From JBOGGN01 sp050744165 (GTDB lineage Bacteria > Actinomycetota > Acidimicrobiia > Acidimicrobiales > Palsa-688): a stretch of 16,761 bases of DNA. Below the pieces are notes generated by a model. That model had not been told where the DNA came from. It saw only the letters and a program-made list of their open reading frames with translations, and ran no database searches. Position numbers and translations under genes: made by a program. Of this stretch, positions 5,652-11,539 are shown piece after piece. How positions within the stretch are numbered: the first letter of the stretch is position 1; every line of letters begins with the position of its first letter. The stretch is from the NCBI GenBank assembly GCA_050744165.1, contig JBOGGN010000111.1:1-16761 (forward strand), in the 5' to 3' direction.

Positions 5652-7400
5652 CTACCCGGGGAGCCGGCCGATGGCGGCTGCCACCGCCTGCTCGATCTGG
5701 TGGTGCACCACCACGTTGGCCGCCCGGTCGGTGCGCACCCGGAGCACCCGCACCCCGCCCCCGCTGCCGCTCCCGCAGCCCGAGCCACCCACCGCGGCTA
5801 CGGCACCACGCAATTCCGCCGCCGTGGCCACCTCCCCGACCTGAGCCCCGTAGGCGCGGGCCACGGCCAAGAGGTCGACACCGTGCGGGGTCCCCCAGAA
5901 ACGCTCGAACTGCTGGCGAGCGATGGCCGCCGCCTGAGGCAGGAAGCTGAAGATGCCGCCCCCGTCGTTGTCGACCACGACCAGGGTGCAGTCGAGGCCC
6001 CGTTCCCGGGCCCAAAGCAGGGCACCGGCGTCGTACAGGAACGCCAAGTCCCCGACCAGAGCGGCCACCGCGCCCTGCCCGGCGGCGGCGATGCCGAGCG
6101 CGCTGGACACGATCCCGTCGATCCCGTTGGCCCCCCGGTTGGCGAGCACCGTCAGCCCGTCCCGGGGCCGGGCGAACCACTCGACGTCGCGCACCGGCAT
6201 CGAGGAGGACACGAACAGCCGCGACCCGGGTGCGAGCCCGGCCACCAGCCCCCGAGCCACCGCTGGCTCGGTCAGGCAAGGGTGAGCGCCGAGCACTTCG
6301 TCGATCGCCGCCTGGGCCGCGGCCTCCGCTCCGACCCACCGCCGGGCCCAGTCTGAGGGCGCGGGGGGCGCGGGGGTACCGACGGCGGCCTCCACGGCGG
6401 CGGCCAACCCGGCGACGTCGCAGGCCACCGTGCGCGCCGACTGGCGCTCGGGATCGGCCCAGCGCCCGTAGGGGTCGACCAGGATTTGCTCGGTCTCCGA
6501 GCCGAGACCTGCGAGCCAGGTCGACAGCACCCGCGACGCCCACGGCCGCCCGGTACGCAGCACCACCGAGGGCCGCCACGCCGCCACGTCGGGCACCCGC
6601 AACAACGTGTCGGCGGCGGCCACCACCAACCGACCTGGCACCCGGGCCCCCGATGGCGGGTCGGCCAGCAACGGCCAGCCCAGGGCCTCCGCCAGCGCCA
6701 CCACCGACGGCCCCGACCCGGCACCGGCCACGACCAAACCGCGGCCGCCTGCCCCCGCCGCCAGCGCGTCCACCACGGTGGCGGGTGCTGCTCGGGCGGC
6801 TACTTCGACCCGGTGCCACGCCCCGCCGCCGTCCCGCCCGGCCGGCAGCACACCGGGCGAACCCAGCAAAGGCTCCCGAAACGCCAGGTTCAGATGCACC
6901 GGCCCCGGACCGGCCGGGTTGGCCATCGTTTCGGCCACCGAACGGGCCGCCAGCGAGCGCCACGTTCCCGCAGCCGCCACGTCGGCCACCCCGGGCGATG
7001 CCGACCACCGCAGCGCCCCCGAGAAGAGCGCCTCCTGCTCGATGGTCTGCGGCGCCCCCACCCGGTGCCGCTCCGCCGGCCGGTCAGCGGTCACCGCCAA
7101 CAGCGGCACCCCGGCCTGGTGGGCCTCGACCACCGCGGGGTGCAGCTCCACCGCGGCCGTGCCGCTCGTCGTCACGACCACTGCCGGCCGCCCGGTCGCC
7201 AGTCCCAAACCCAGCGCCACAAACCCCGCCGAGCGCTCGTCCAGCACCACCTGGACCCGCAGCCGCCCCGCCGCCAGCGCTACCAGCATCGGCGTCGAGC
7301 GCGACCCCGGCGCCACCACGACGTCGGTCACGCCGCCCCGAGCCCACTCGTCGACGAGCGTGGCGGCAAAGGCGGCCTGGACGTCGGCGGCCTCGGTCAT
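5652..7400 (-). CDS. menD: SEPHCHC synthase (ThDP-dependent)
   Basis: 2-succinyl-5-enolpyruvyl-6-hydroxy-3-cyclohexene-1-carboxylate synthase: condenses isochorismate with a succinic-semialdehyde carbanion made from 2-oxoglutarate, using thiamine diphosphate and Mg2+. It is 582 residues, within the family range. PGSRS at 31-35, DERSAGF at 54-60 (Glu55 is the conserved ThDP-activating glutamate) and TTSGTA at 77-82 mark the N-terminal domain. SSSMPVRDVEWF (398-409), NRGANGIDG (421-429) and the metal motif GDLAFLYD ... NDGGGIF (450-484) mark the ThDP-binding C-terminal domain. A Gly/Ser-rich stretch at about 537-550 is unusual. The ATG at 7400 gives the expected N-terminus; no ribosome binding site precedes it. 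Its start lies only 14 bp from the divergent menH start. Confidence 0.95.
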   Translation of the reverse strand: MTEAADVQAAFAATLVDEWARGGVTDVVVAPGSRSTPMLVALAAGRLRVQVVLDERSAGFVALGLGLATGRPAVVVTTSGTAAVELHPAVVEAHQAGVPLLAVTADRPAERHRVGAPQTIEQEALFSGALRWSASPGVADVAAAGTWRSLAARSVAETMANPAGPGPVHLNLAFREPLLGSPGVLPAGRDGGGAWHRVEVAARAAPATVVDALAAGAGGRGLVVAGAGSGPSVVALAEALGWPLLADPPSGARVPGRLVVAAADTLLRVPDVAAWRPSVVLRTGRPWASRVLSTWLAGLGSETEQILVDPYGRWADPERQSARTVACDVAGLAAAVEAAVGTPAPPAPSDWARRWVGAEAAAQAAIDEVLGAHPCLTEPAVARGLVAGLAPGSRLFVSSSMPVRDVEWFARPRDGLTVLANRGANGIDGIVSSALGIAAAGQGAVAALVGDLAFLYDAGALLWARERGLDCTLVVVDNDGGGIFSFLPQAAAIARQQFERFWGTPHGVDLLAVARAYGAQVGEVATAAELRGAVAAVGGSGCGSGSGGGVRVLRVRTDRAANVVVHHQIEQAVAAAIGRLPG

Positions 7401-7402
7401 GC

Positions 7403-7408
7403 CAGGAT
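7403..7408 (+). promoter_or_regulatory. Possible -10 (CAGGAT) for menH in the 14-bp menD/menH gap
   Basis: CAGGAT ends 6 nt before the menH GTG, matching the spacing of the clearer -10 elements elsewhere in the window, but it is only an nAnnnT match. No comparable hexamer at that spacing precedes menD. If used, polymerase at this site would cover the menD start codon. Confidence 0.25.
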
Positions 7409-7414
7409 CAACCG

Positions 7415-8161
7415 GTGCTCGCCGCGGAACGTTTGGAAAATGGGCCGCCCCTCGTGGCTCTCCACGGCTTCACTCAGACCCGCCGCTCGTGGCTCCCGAT
7501 CGCCCCCCGGCTGCCGACCCACCATCAGGTCACGCTGGTCGATGCCCCCGGCCACGGCGGCTCGGCGGAGGTCCGGGCCGACCTGTGGCAGGCAGCCGAC
7601 CAACTCGGCGACGCCGGCGGGCGGGCCGCCTATGTGGGCTACTCGATGGGCGCCCGCATATGCCTTCACCTGGCGCTGGCCCACCCGGAGCTGGTCAGCC
7701 GGCTGGTCCTGATCGGTGCCCACCCAGGCATCGTCGACCCCGGCGAGCGCCGGCTGCGCCGGGAGCACGACGAGGCGCTGGCCCGGCGGGTCGAAACCGA
7801 AGGGGTACCCCTCTTCGTCGATTGGTGGCTCGGCCAGCCGCTGTTCGCCACCCTCGACCCGGCGTCGGCAGGACGCGACGACCGGCTGACCAACACCGCC
7901 GACGGCCTGGCATCCTCGCTCCGACTGGCGGGCACCGGCAGCCAGGAGCCGCTCTGGGGCCGCCTGGCCGAGCTGTCGATGCCGGTATTGTTGGTCGCCG
8001 GGGCCCTCGACACCAAGTTCGCCGGACTCGGCCGGGCGATGGCGGCGGCCATCGGCACCAACGCTCGCCTCGAACTTGTTCCGGGAGCGGGCCACGCCTG
8101 CCACCTGGAGCGGCCTGCCGCCTTCGGCGCTGTTATCGCCGAGTTCTTCCCCCCCGCCTGA
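7415..8161 (+). CDS. menH: SHCHC synthase, alpha/beta hydrolase
   Basis: Eliminates pyruvate from SEPHCHC, the MenD product, to give 2-succinyl-6-hydroxy-2,4-cyclohexadiene-1-carboxylate. It is 248 residues, close to E. coli MenH. LVALHGFTQTRRSW at 13-26 holds the oxyanion HGF motif, LVDAPGHG follows at 41-48, and VGYSMGAR at 74-81 is the nucleophile elbow with Ser77. The triad is completed by Asp199 (AGALDT) and His227 (GAGHACH). The frame is open far upstream as a shadow of menD. GTG 7415 is the first sensible start because it yields the short family N-terminus (VLAAERLENGPP), and the codons just upstream lack another start. The gene ends 13 bp from the convergent menA stop. A general alpha/beta hydrolase is the alternative, but the HGFTQTxxSW block and the men context favour MenH. 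Confidence 0.88.
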   Translation: MLAAERLENGPPLVALHGFTQTRRSWLPIAPRLPTHHQVTLVDAPGHGGSAEVRADLWQAADQLGDAGGRAAYVGYSMGARICLHLALAHPELVSRLVLIGAHPGIVDPGERRLRREHDEALARRVETEGVPLFVDWWLGQPLFATLDPASAGRDDRLTNTADGLASSLRLAGTGSQEPLWGRLAELSMPVLLVAGALDTKFAGLGRAMAAAIGTNARLELVPGAGHACHLERPAAFGAVIAEFFPPA

Positions 8162-8174
8162 GGGCCGACCGGCG

Positions 8175-9032
8175 TCACAGGGCGATCCCAACCGCCAGGA
8201 CCAGCCCGAAGACCAGCTGGAGGCGGCCGGTGGCGACCAGCACCTCGATCAGGCCCCGGCCTGCCTCCTTGGCCAGCACTCGCCTCGCCGGGGGAACAGC
8301 CAGGGGCACCGCCACCAGAGCCAGCAGCGCCCACGGGCGCGACAGCGCGATCAGGCAGCCGGCCACGAATGCCACGACCAGCGCCCCGACGTACAGGGCC
8401 CGCGTGGCCGGGGCGCCGATGCGGACCGCGAGGGTGTTCTTGTGGGCGGTGGTGTCGCCGGGGATGTCCCGCAGATTGTTGACCACCAGGAGCGCTACCG
8501 CCAGCAGCCCCACCGGGACGCCGGCCAAGAGCGCCAGGCCGGTCACCCGCTCGAGCTGGACGTAGGCGCTCCCCGTGGTGGCCACCAGGCCGAAGAACAC
8601 AAACACGAACAGCTCCCCGAACCCCGCGTAGCCGTACGGCCGCGGGCCGCCGGTGTACAGCCACCCCGCCGCTAGGCAGGCGGCGCCGACCGCCGCCAGC
8701 CACCACCCGGCGGCGGCGGCCAGCGCCAAGCCCGCGAGGCCGGCGATGGCGAAGGCGACCAGTGCCGCCGCCTTGACGGCCTTCGGCGTGGCCAGGCCGC
8801 TGGCGACCAGCCGCACCGGCCCGACTCGCACCGCGTCGGTGCCCCGCTTGCCGTCGCTGTAGTCGTTGGCATAGTTGGTTCCCACCTGGATGGCCACCGA
8901 CACGACCAATGCAGCCCCGGCCCGCCACCAGATGACGCTGCCTTCTGCGCTGGCGACCGCGGTCCCCACCGCCACCGGGATGACCGAGGCCGGCAGCGTG
9001 CGGGGGCGGGCGCCGGCGACCCAGCGGTTCAT
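8175..9032 (-). CDS. menA: 1,4-dihydroxy-2-naphthoate prenyltransferase
   Basis: An integral membrane UbiA-family enzyme that attaches the polyprenyl chain to DHNA to give demethylmenaquinone. It is 285 residues when started at ATG 9032, with about eight or nine hydrophobic segments. The two Mg2+-diphosphate motifs are NYANDYSDGKRGTD at 53-66 and NNLRDIPGDTTAHKNT at 185-200. YTGGPRPYGYAGFGE at 126-140 is a MenA block. MNRWVAGARPRTLPASVIPV is the usual MenA N-terminus. Longer versions up to 9110 add residues unlike the family and would run through the divergent promoter region, so I reject them. TAGCTT on the minus strand lies 10 nt upstream of this ATG. The gene diverges from menE over 68 bp and converges on menH over 13 bp. 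Confidence 0.93.
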   Translation of the reverse strand: MNRWVAGARPRTLPASVIPVAVGTAVASAEGSVIWWRAGAALVVSVAIQVGTNYANDYSDGKRGTDAVRVGPVRLVASGLATPKAVKAAALVAFAIAGLAGLALAAAAGWWLAAVGAACLAAGWLYTGGPRPYGYAGFGELFVFVFFGLVATTGSAYVQLERVTGLALLAGVPVGLLAVALLVVNNLRDIPGDTTAHKNTLAVRIGAPATRALYVGALVVAFVAGCLIALSRPWALLALVAVPLAVPPARRVLAKEAGRGLIEVLVATGRLQLVFGLVLAVGIAL

Positions 9033-9042
9033 GGTGGCCTGC

Positions 9043-9048
9043 AAGCTA
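9043..9048 (-). promoter_or_regulatory. -10 hexamer TAGCTT for menA
   Basis: TAGCTT on the minus strand ends 10 nt before the menA ATG at 9032. It supports that start over upstream alternatives. No convincing -35 is seen. Confidence 0.4.
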
Positions 9049-9084
9049 CCAGCGCTCGATCCGGGCCCGACCACCTCGGACCGG

Positions 9085-9090
9085 TAGCCT
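9085..9090 (+). promoter_or_regulatory. -10 hexamer TAGCCT for menE
   Basis: TAGCCT ends 10 nt before the menE GTG at 9101 and is the same hexamer as at mshD and rlmN. It shares the 68-bp divergent gap with the menA -10 (9043-9048). Confidence 0.45.
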
Positions 9091-9100
9091 CGGTCCGATC

Positions 9101-10234
9101 GTGGCGTCACTCATCGCCCTCGACCTGCCCGGGGGGCCGGGGTTCGTGGAGGCGTTGCAGCGCGCGTGGGACGATGGCGACGCTGTCTTTCCCGTGGACC
9201 AGCGCCTGGCGGCCGGTCCTCGGCGACGTGTGGTCGAGGCGATGGCACCGGCCGCCGTCGTGGACGGGACGGACCGCACGGCGCTCGCCGGTAGCCGGCC
9301 AATGGACCCCGGCGACGCCCTGGTGGTCGCCACCAGCGGCACCACCGGGGACCCCAAGGGCGTGGTGCTCACCCACGCCGCGGTGGCGGCGTCGGCGCGG
9401 GCGACCTCTGACCGCCTCGGCGTCGATCGGGCCGGGGACCGGTGGCTGGCTTGCCTGCCGCTCAGTCACGTCGGGGGCCTCTCGGTGGTGACCCGAGCTG
9501 TGATCACCGGCACCGGCCTTGAGGTCCATCCCCGCTTCGACGCGGCCGCGGTGCTGGCCGCGGCCGGACCCACCACGTTGGTGTCGCTGGTCCCCACCGC
9601 CCTCGGGCGGGTGGACGCAGGCCGATTCAAGACCGTGGTGCTCGGGGGCTCGGCGCCCCCGGAGTCCCTCCCGGTCAACGTGGTCACGACCTACGGCATG
9701 ACCGAGACCGGCAGCGGGGTGGTCTACGACGGGTTCCCCCTGGCCGGCGTCGAGGTCGCGGTCGACGGCACCGCCAGCGGGCGGAGCCAGATCCGCCTGC
9801 GCGGCCCGATGCTCCTGCGCGCCTACCGGGACGGCACCTCGCCGCTCGATCCCAACGGCTGGCTGGCGACCGGCGATGCGGGGACGCTCACCACCGACGG
9901 TCGCCTGGTCGTGCACGGGCGGCTATCGGACCTGATCATCTCCGGAGGCGAGAACGTCTGGCCCTCGGCGGTCGAGTCCGTCCTTCTACGCCACCCGGCG
10001 GTGCTCGAGGCGGCGGTGGCGGGCCGCCCCGACCCGGAGTGGGGCGAGGCGGTGGTGGCGTGGGTGACAGCCACCGACCCGGACGCGCCACCGTCGCTGT
10101 CCGAGCTCCGGGAGCTGGTGAAGTCGGAACTGGCGCCGTGGGCGGCACCTCGTCGCCTGGTGTTGGTGCCGGCGCTGCCGAGGACCTCGATCGGCAAGGT
10201 CCGTCGCAGCGACCTCTCGCAGTTGGAAGAGTGA
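9101..10234 (+). CDS. menE: o-Succinylbenzoate--CoA ligase
   Basis: ANL-family adenylating enzyme that activates o-succinylbenzoate as OSB-AMP and then OSB-CoA. At 377 residues it is short for the ANL superfamily but normal for actinobacterial MenE. ATSGTTGDPKG at 77-87 is the AMP/phosphate loop (A3), and LPLSHVGGL at 119-127 is the MenE A4 region. YGMTET at 198-203 is A5, GWLATGD at 253-259 is A7, and GRLSDLIISGGENVWP at 273-288 is A8. Lys366 in TSIGKVRR is the A10 catalytic lysine. All key residues are present. The GTG at 9101 follows a TAGCCT hexamer by 10 nt. It is divergent from menA, and its 3' end faces the 206-bp repeat-bearing gap before the SDR gene. Confidence 0.93.
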   Translation: MASLIALDLPGGPGFVEALQRAWDDGDAVFPVDQRLAAGPRRRVVEAMAPAAVVDGTDRTALAGSRPMDPGDALVVATSGTTGDPKGVVLTHAAVAASARATSDRLGVDRAGDRWLACLPLSHVGGLSVVTRAVITGTGLEVHPRFDAAAVLAAAGPTTLVSLVPTALGRVDAGRFKTVVLGGSAPPESLPVNVVTTYGMTETGSGVVYDGFPLAGVEVAVDGTASGRSQIRLRGPMLLRAYRDGTSPLDPNGWLATGDAGTLTTDGRLVVHGRLSDLIISGGENVWPSAVESVLLRHPAVLEAAVAGRPDPEWGEAVVAWVTATDPDAPPSLSELRELVKSELAPWAAPRRLVLVPALPRTSIGKVRRSDLSQLEE

Positions 10235-10246
10235 CAAGTGACGCCG

Positions 10247-10320
10247 GGCGCCGACCGCTTTTGCGGAACCTGACCGCGTTTGGTGAACCTGACCGCGTTT
10301 GGTGAACCTGACCGCGTTTG
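10247..10320 (+). repeat. 19-bp tandem repeat, about 3 copies plus a degenerate one
   Basis: The unit GAACCTGACCGCGTTTGGT occurs exactly at 10266-10284 and 10285-10303, and a third copy at 10304-10320 is exact for its first 17 bases. The preceding 19 bp (10247-10265) match at 12 positions, as a decayed copy. The array lies 12 bp after the menE stop, in a convergent intergenic region. It is less GC-rich than the flanks, and no open frame there resembles a gene. Confidence 0.85.
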
Positions 10321-10368
10321 ACTGAGCTGCACAACCATTTCGAGCACCAAGTTCACCGAACGCGGTCA
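10290..10368. repeat. Inverted repeat, 18-bp stem around a 43-nt loop
   Basis: TGACCGCGTTTGGTGAAC (10290-10307) pairs with GTTCACCGAACGCGGTCA (10351-10368) along 18 bp with a single T/G position, which is a wobble pair in RNA. The right arm can pair instead with the first repeat copy (10271-10288), so two alternative hairpins are possible. It lies between the convergent menE and SDR genes, so it may act as a bidirectional transcription stop or transcript-end stabiliser. No T-run follows on either strand. A dispersed palindromic repeat or a remnant of a small mobile element is an alternative. Confidence 0.7.
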
Positions 10369-10440
10369 AGAACAAACCAGTGATAGCGCCTGCCGCGGCC
10401 GCCCGGCCGACCGAAGAGCGACTATCCAGCGACTGACGCC

Positions 10441-11199
10441 CTACTCGGCCAGCCCCACCGGGCTCACGAGCGACCCCCCGTCAACGACGAGCGTGGTGCC
10501 GGTGATCCAGCTGGCGGCATCGCTGGCGAGGAACACGGCCGCGGCGGCAATGTCCTCCGGCTCCCCGAGGCGGCGCATCGGCAGCCGTGAGGCGATCGAG
10601 TCGCCGAAGTTCTCCCAGAGGGCCCGAGCCAGGTCGGTCTTGACCAGCCCCGGTGCGATGGCGTTGACCCGGACCTTGGGACCCAACTCGCTGGCTAGGT
10701 GCTTGGTGATGTGGATGACCGCTGCCTTGGTGGCGTTGTAGTACCCGATCGCCGGCTCTACCCCGATACCGCCGACCGACGACAGGTTGATCACCGACCC
10801 CCCGTGCTCGGCCATCCACCCTTGGTGGCACAACTGGGTCCACCGCAAGACCGCCCACTGGTTGACCTGGGTGATCTTCTCGGCGCGGGCACGGTCGATG
10901 CCGATAAGGGGACCGAGGTAGGGGTTGGTGGCCGCGTTGTTGACGAGGATGTCGACCGACCCCAGGCGCTCGATCGTCGCTGCCACGCAGGCGGCGGCGG
11001 CATCATCGTCGCCGACGTTGGCGGCAAACCACTCCACCCTGCCGTGTATGGTCGCCGCCGCCTCGGACAGGGCCTGGGCCTTGCGGCTGGAAATCATCAC
11101 GGCCGCCCCGGATGCCGCCAGCGCCGAGGCGACGGCTCGCCCGATCCCCCGCGAGCCGCCGGTGACCAGGGCGACCTTTCCGTCCAGGCGAAGGTCCAC
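10441..11199 (-). CDS. Short-chain dehydrogenase/reductase, substrate unknown
   Basis: A classical SDR of 252 residues with a Rossmann fold. VTGGSRGIG at 12-20 is the dinucleotide-binding TGxxxGxG motif, and the basic SSRK at 37-40 suggests NADP(H). NNAA at 87-90, Asn113, Ser141, Tyr154 and Lys158 (YNATK) form the catalytic set. IAPGLVKTDLA at 181-191 and the C-terminal VVDGGSLV are standard. It resembles FabG-like reductases in general form, but nothing in the sequence fixes the substrate. The GTG at 11199 lies 15 nt after the stop of the small acidic-protein gene on the same strand, so the two probably share a transcript. There is no obvious link to the menaquinone genes across the convergent gap. 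Confidence 0.92.
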   Translation of the reverse strand: MDLRLDGKVALVTGGSRGIGRAVASALAASGAAVMISSRKAQALSEAAATIHGRVEWFAANVGDDDAAAACVAATIERLGSVDILVNNAATNPYLGPLIGIDRARAEKITQVNQWAVLRWTQLCHQGWMAEHGGSVINLSSVGGIGVEPAIGYYNATKAAVIHITKHLASELGPKVRVNAIAPGLVKTDLARALWENFGDSIASRLPMRRLGEPEDIAAAAVFLASDAASWITGTTLVVDGGSLVSPVGLAE

Positions 11200-11214
11200 G
11201 AACGTGTGAGCGGC

Positions 11215-11406
11215 TTAGCCCCAGTCCTCGTCGTCGAGAGGCACCTCGGCCCGCTGCTCGGCAACGTCGGCGGGATCGGCCTCGAACGACAGCGGTCCCA
11301 CCGACGAAGCCGGCGCCGGCGCGAACTCGTCGCCCGGGTCGGGCAGGACCTCCTCGCGCTGTGCGGCCACGTCGTCGGGGGAAGCTTCGAGAGGAAGATC
11401 GTCCAC
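11215..11406 (-). CDS. 63-residue acidic protein with a duplicated DVAxQRxEV motif
   Basis: A very small, strongly acidic protein containing two copies of one motif: LPLEASPDDVAAQREEV at 4-20 and LSFEADPADVAEQRAEV at 39-55. An Ala/Pro-rich linker joins them, and the protein ends in LDDEDWG. I have a general impression that short acidic proteins with this kind of (E)AxxxDVxEQ...V(P)LDxxD ending recur in actinobacteria, but I cannot name a characterised function. GTG at 11406 is chosen because TAGGGT ends 7 nt upstream, the local pattern for leaderless starts. A longer frame to 11502 adds only a basic Arg/Pro stretch and would erase that promoter. It is followed after 15 nt by the SDR gene. It looks more like a binding or adaptor peptide than an enzyme; this is inference. 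Confidence 0.72.
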   Translation of the reverse strand: MDDLPLEASPDDVAAQREEVLPDPGDEFAPAPASSVGPLSFEADPADVAEQRAEVPLDDEDWG

Positions 11407-11413
11407 CGTTGCG

Positions 11414-11419
11414 ACCCTA
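11414..11419 (-). promoter_or_regulatory. -10 hexamer TAGGGT for the acidic-protein/SDR operon
   Basis: TAGGGT on the minus strand ends 7 nt before the GTG at 11406. It lies in the 133-bp divergent gap shared with the yyaL-like gene. Confidence 0.45.
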
Positions 11420-11503
11420 CCCCGGCGGCGAGGCGACGGCGCGCGACGACCGGTGCCGATCAAATCGCCACCTTTCCTTGGCACATGTGGCCCTTCGCAC
11501 ATC

Positions 11504-11531
11504 TTGTGTAGCGCACCCTCCTCCCTAGGCT
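11504..11531 (+). promoter_or_regulatory. Promoter of the yyaL-like gene (TTGTGT, 16 bp, TAGGCT)
   Basis: TTGTGT (11504-11509) and TAGGCT (11526-11531) are separated by 16 bp, and the -10 ends 8 nt before the GTG at 11540. This is one of the better -35/-10 pairs in the window. It argues against starting the protein upstream of 11540. Confidence 0.5.
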
Positions 11532-11539
11532 GGGTCGTC

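Noticed and set aside
5254..7008. Long minus-strand open frame (584 codons) overlapping menF and menD
   Set aside because: Arg/Gly/Ala-rich composition with no domain, running in another frame through menD and antisense to menF. It is a shadow produced by high GC.
6230..7414. Upstream extension of the menH frame, and a parallel long plus-strand frame from 6607
   Set aside because: The translation is Pro/Arg/Ala low-complexity and lies antisense to menD; similarity to MenH begins only after GTG 7415.
9033..9110. N-terminal extension of MenA to 9110
   Set aside because: The extra 26 residues do not look like MenA, would overlap the menE start region and would remove the TAGCTT hexamer that precedes ATG 9032.
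10247..10368. CRISPR array or integron attC site
   Set aside because: The 19-bp units abut directly with no spacers, there are no cas genes, and the GTTRRRY/RYYYAAC core sites and an integrase are absent.
11407..11502. Longer form of the acidic protein (95 residues)
   Set aside because: The added segment is Arg/Pro-rich, unlike the acidic body, and covers the TAGGGT hexamer that sits 7 nt before GTG 11406.
11453..11539. Earlier start for the yyaL-like protein
   Set aside because: Family similarity starts at NHLADETSPYL, and the region upstream contains the -35/-10 pair of the gene.
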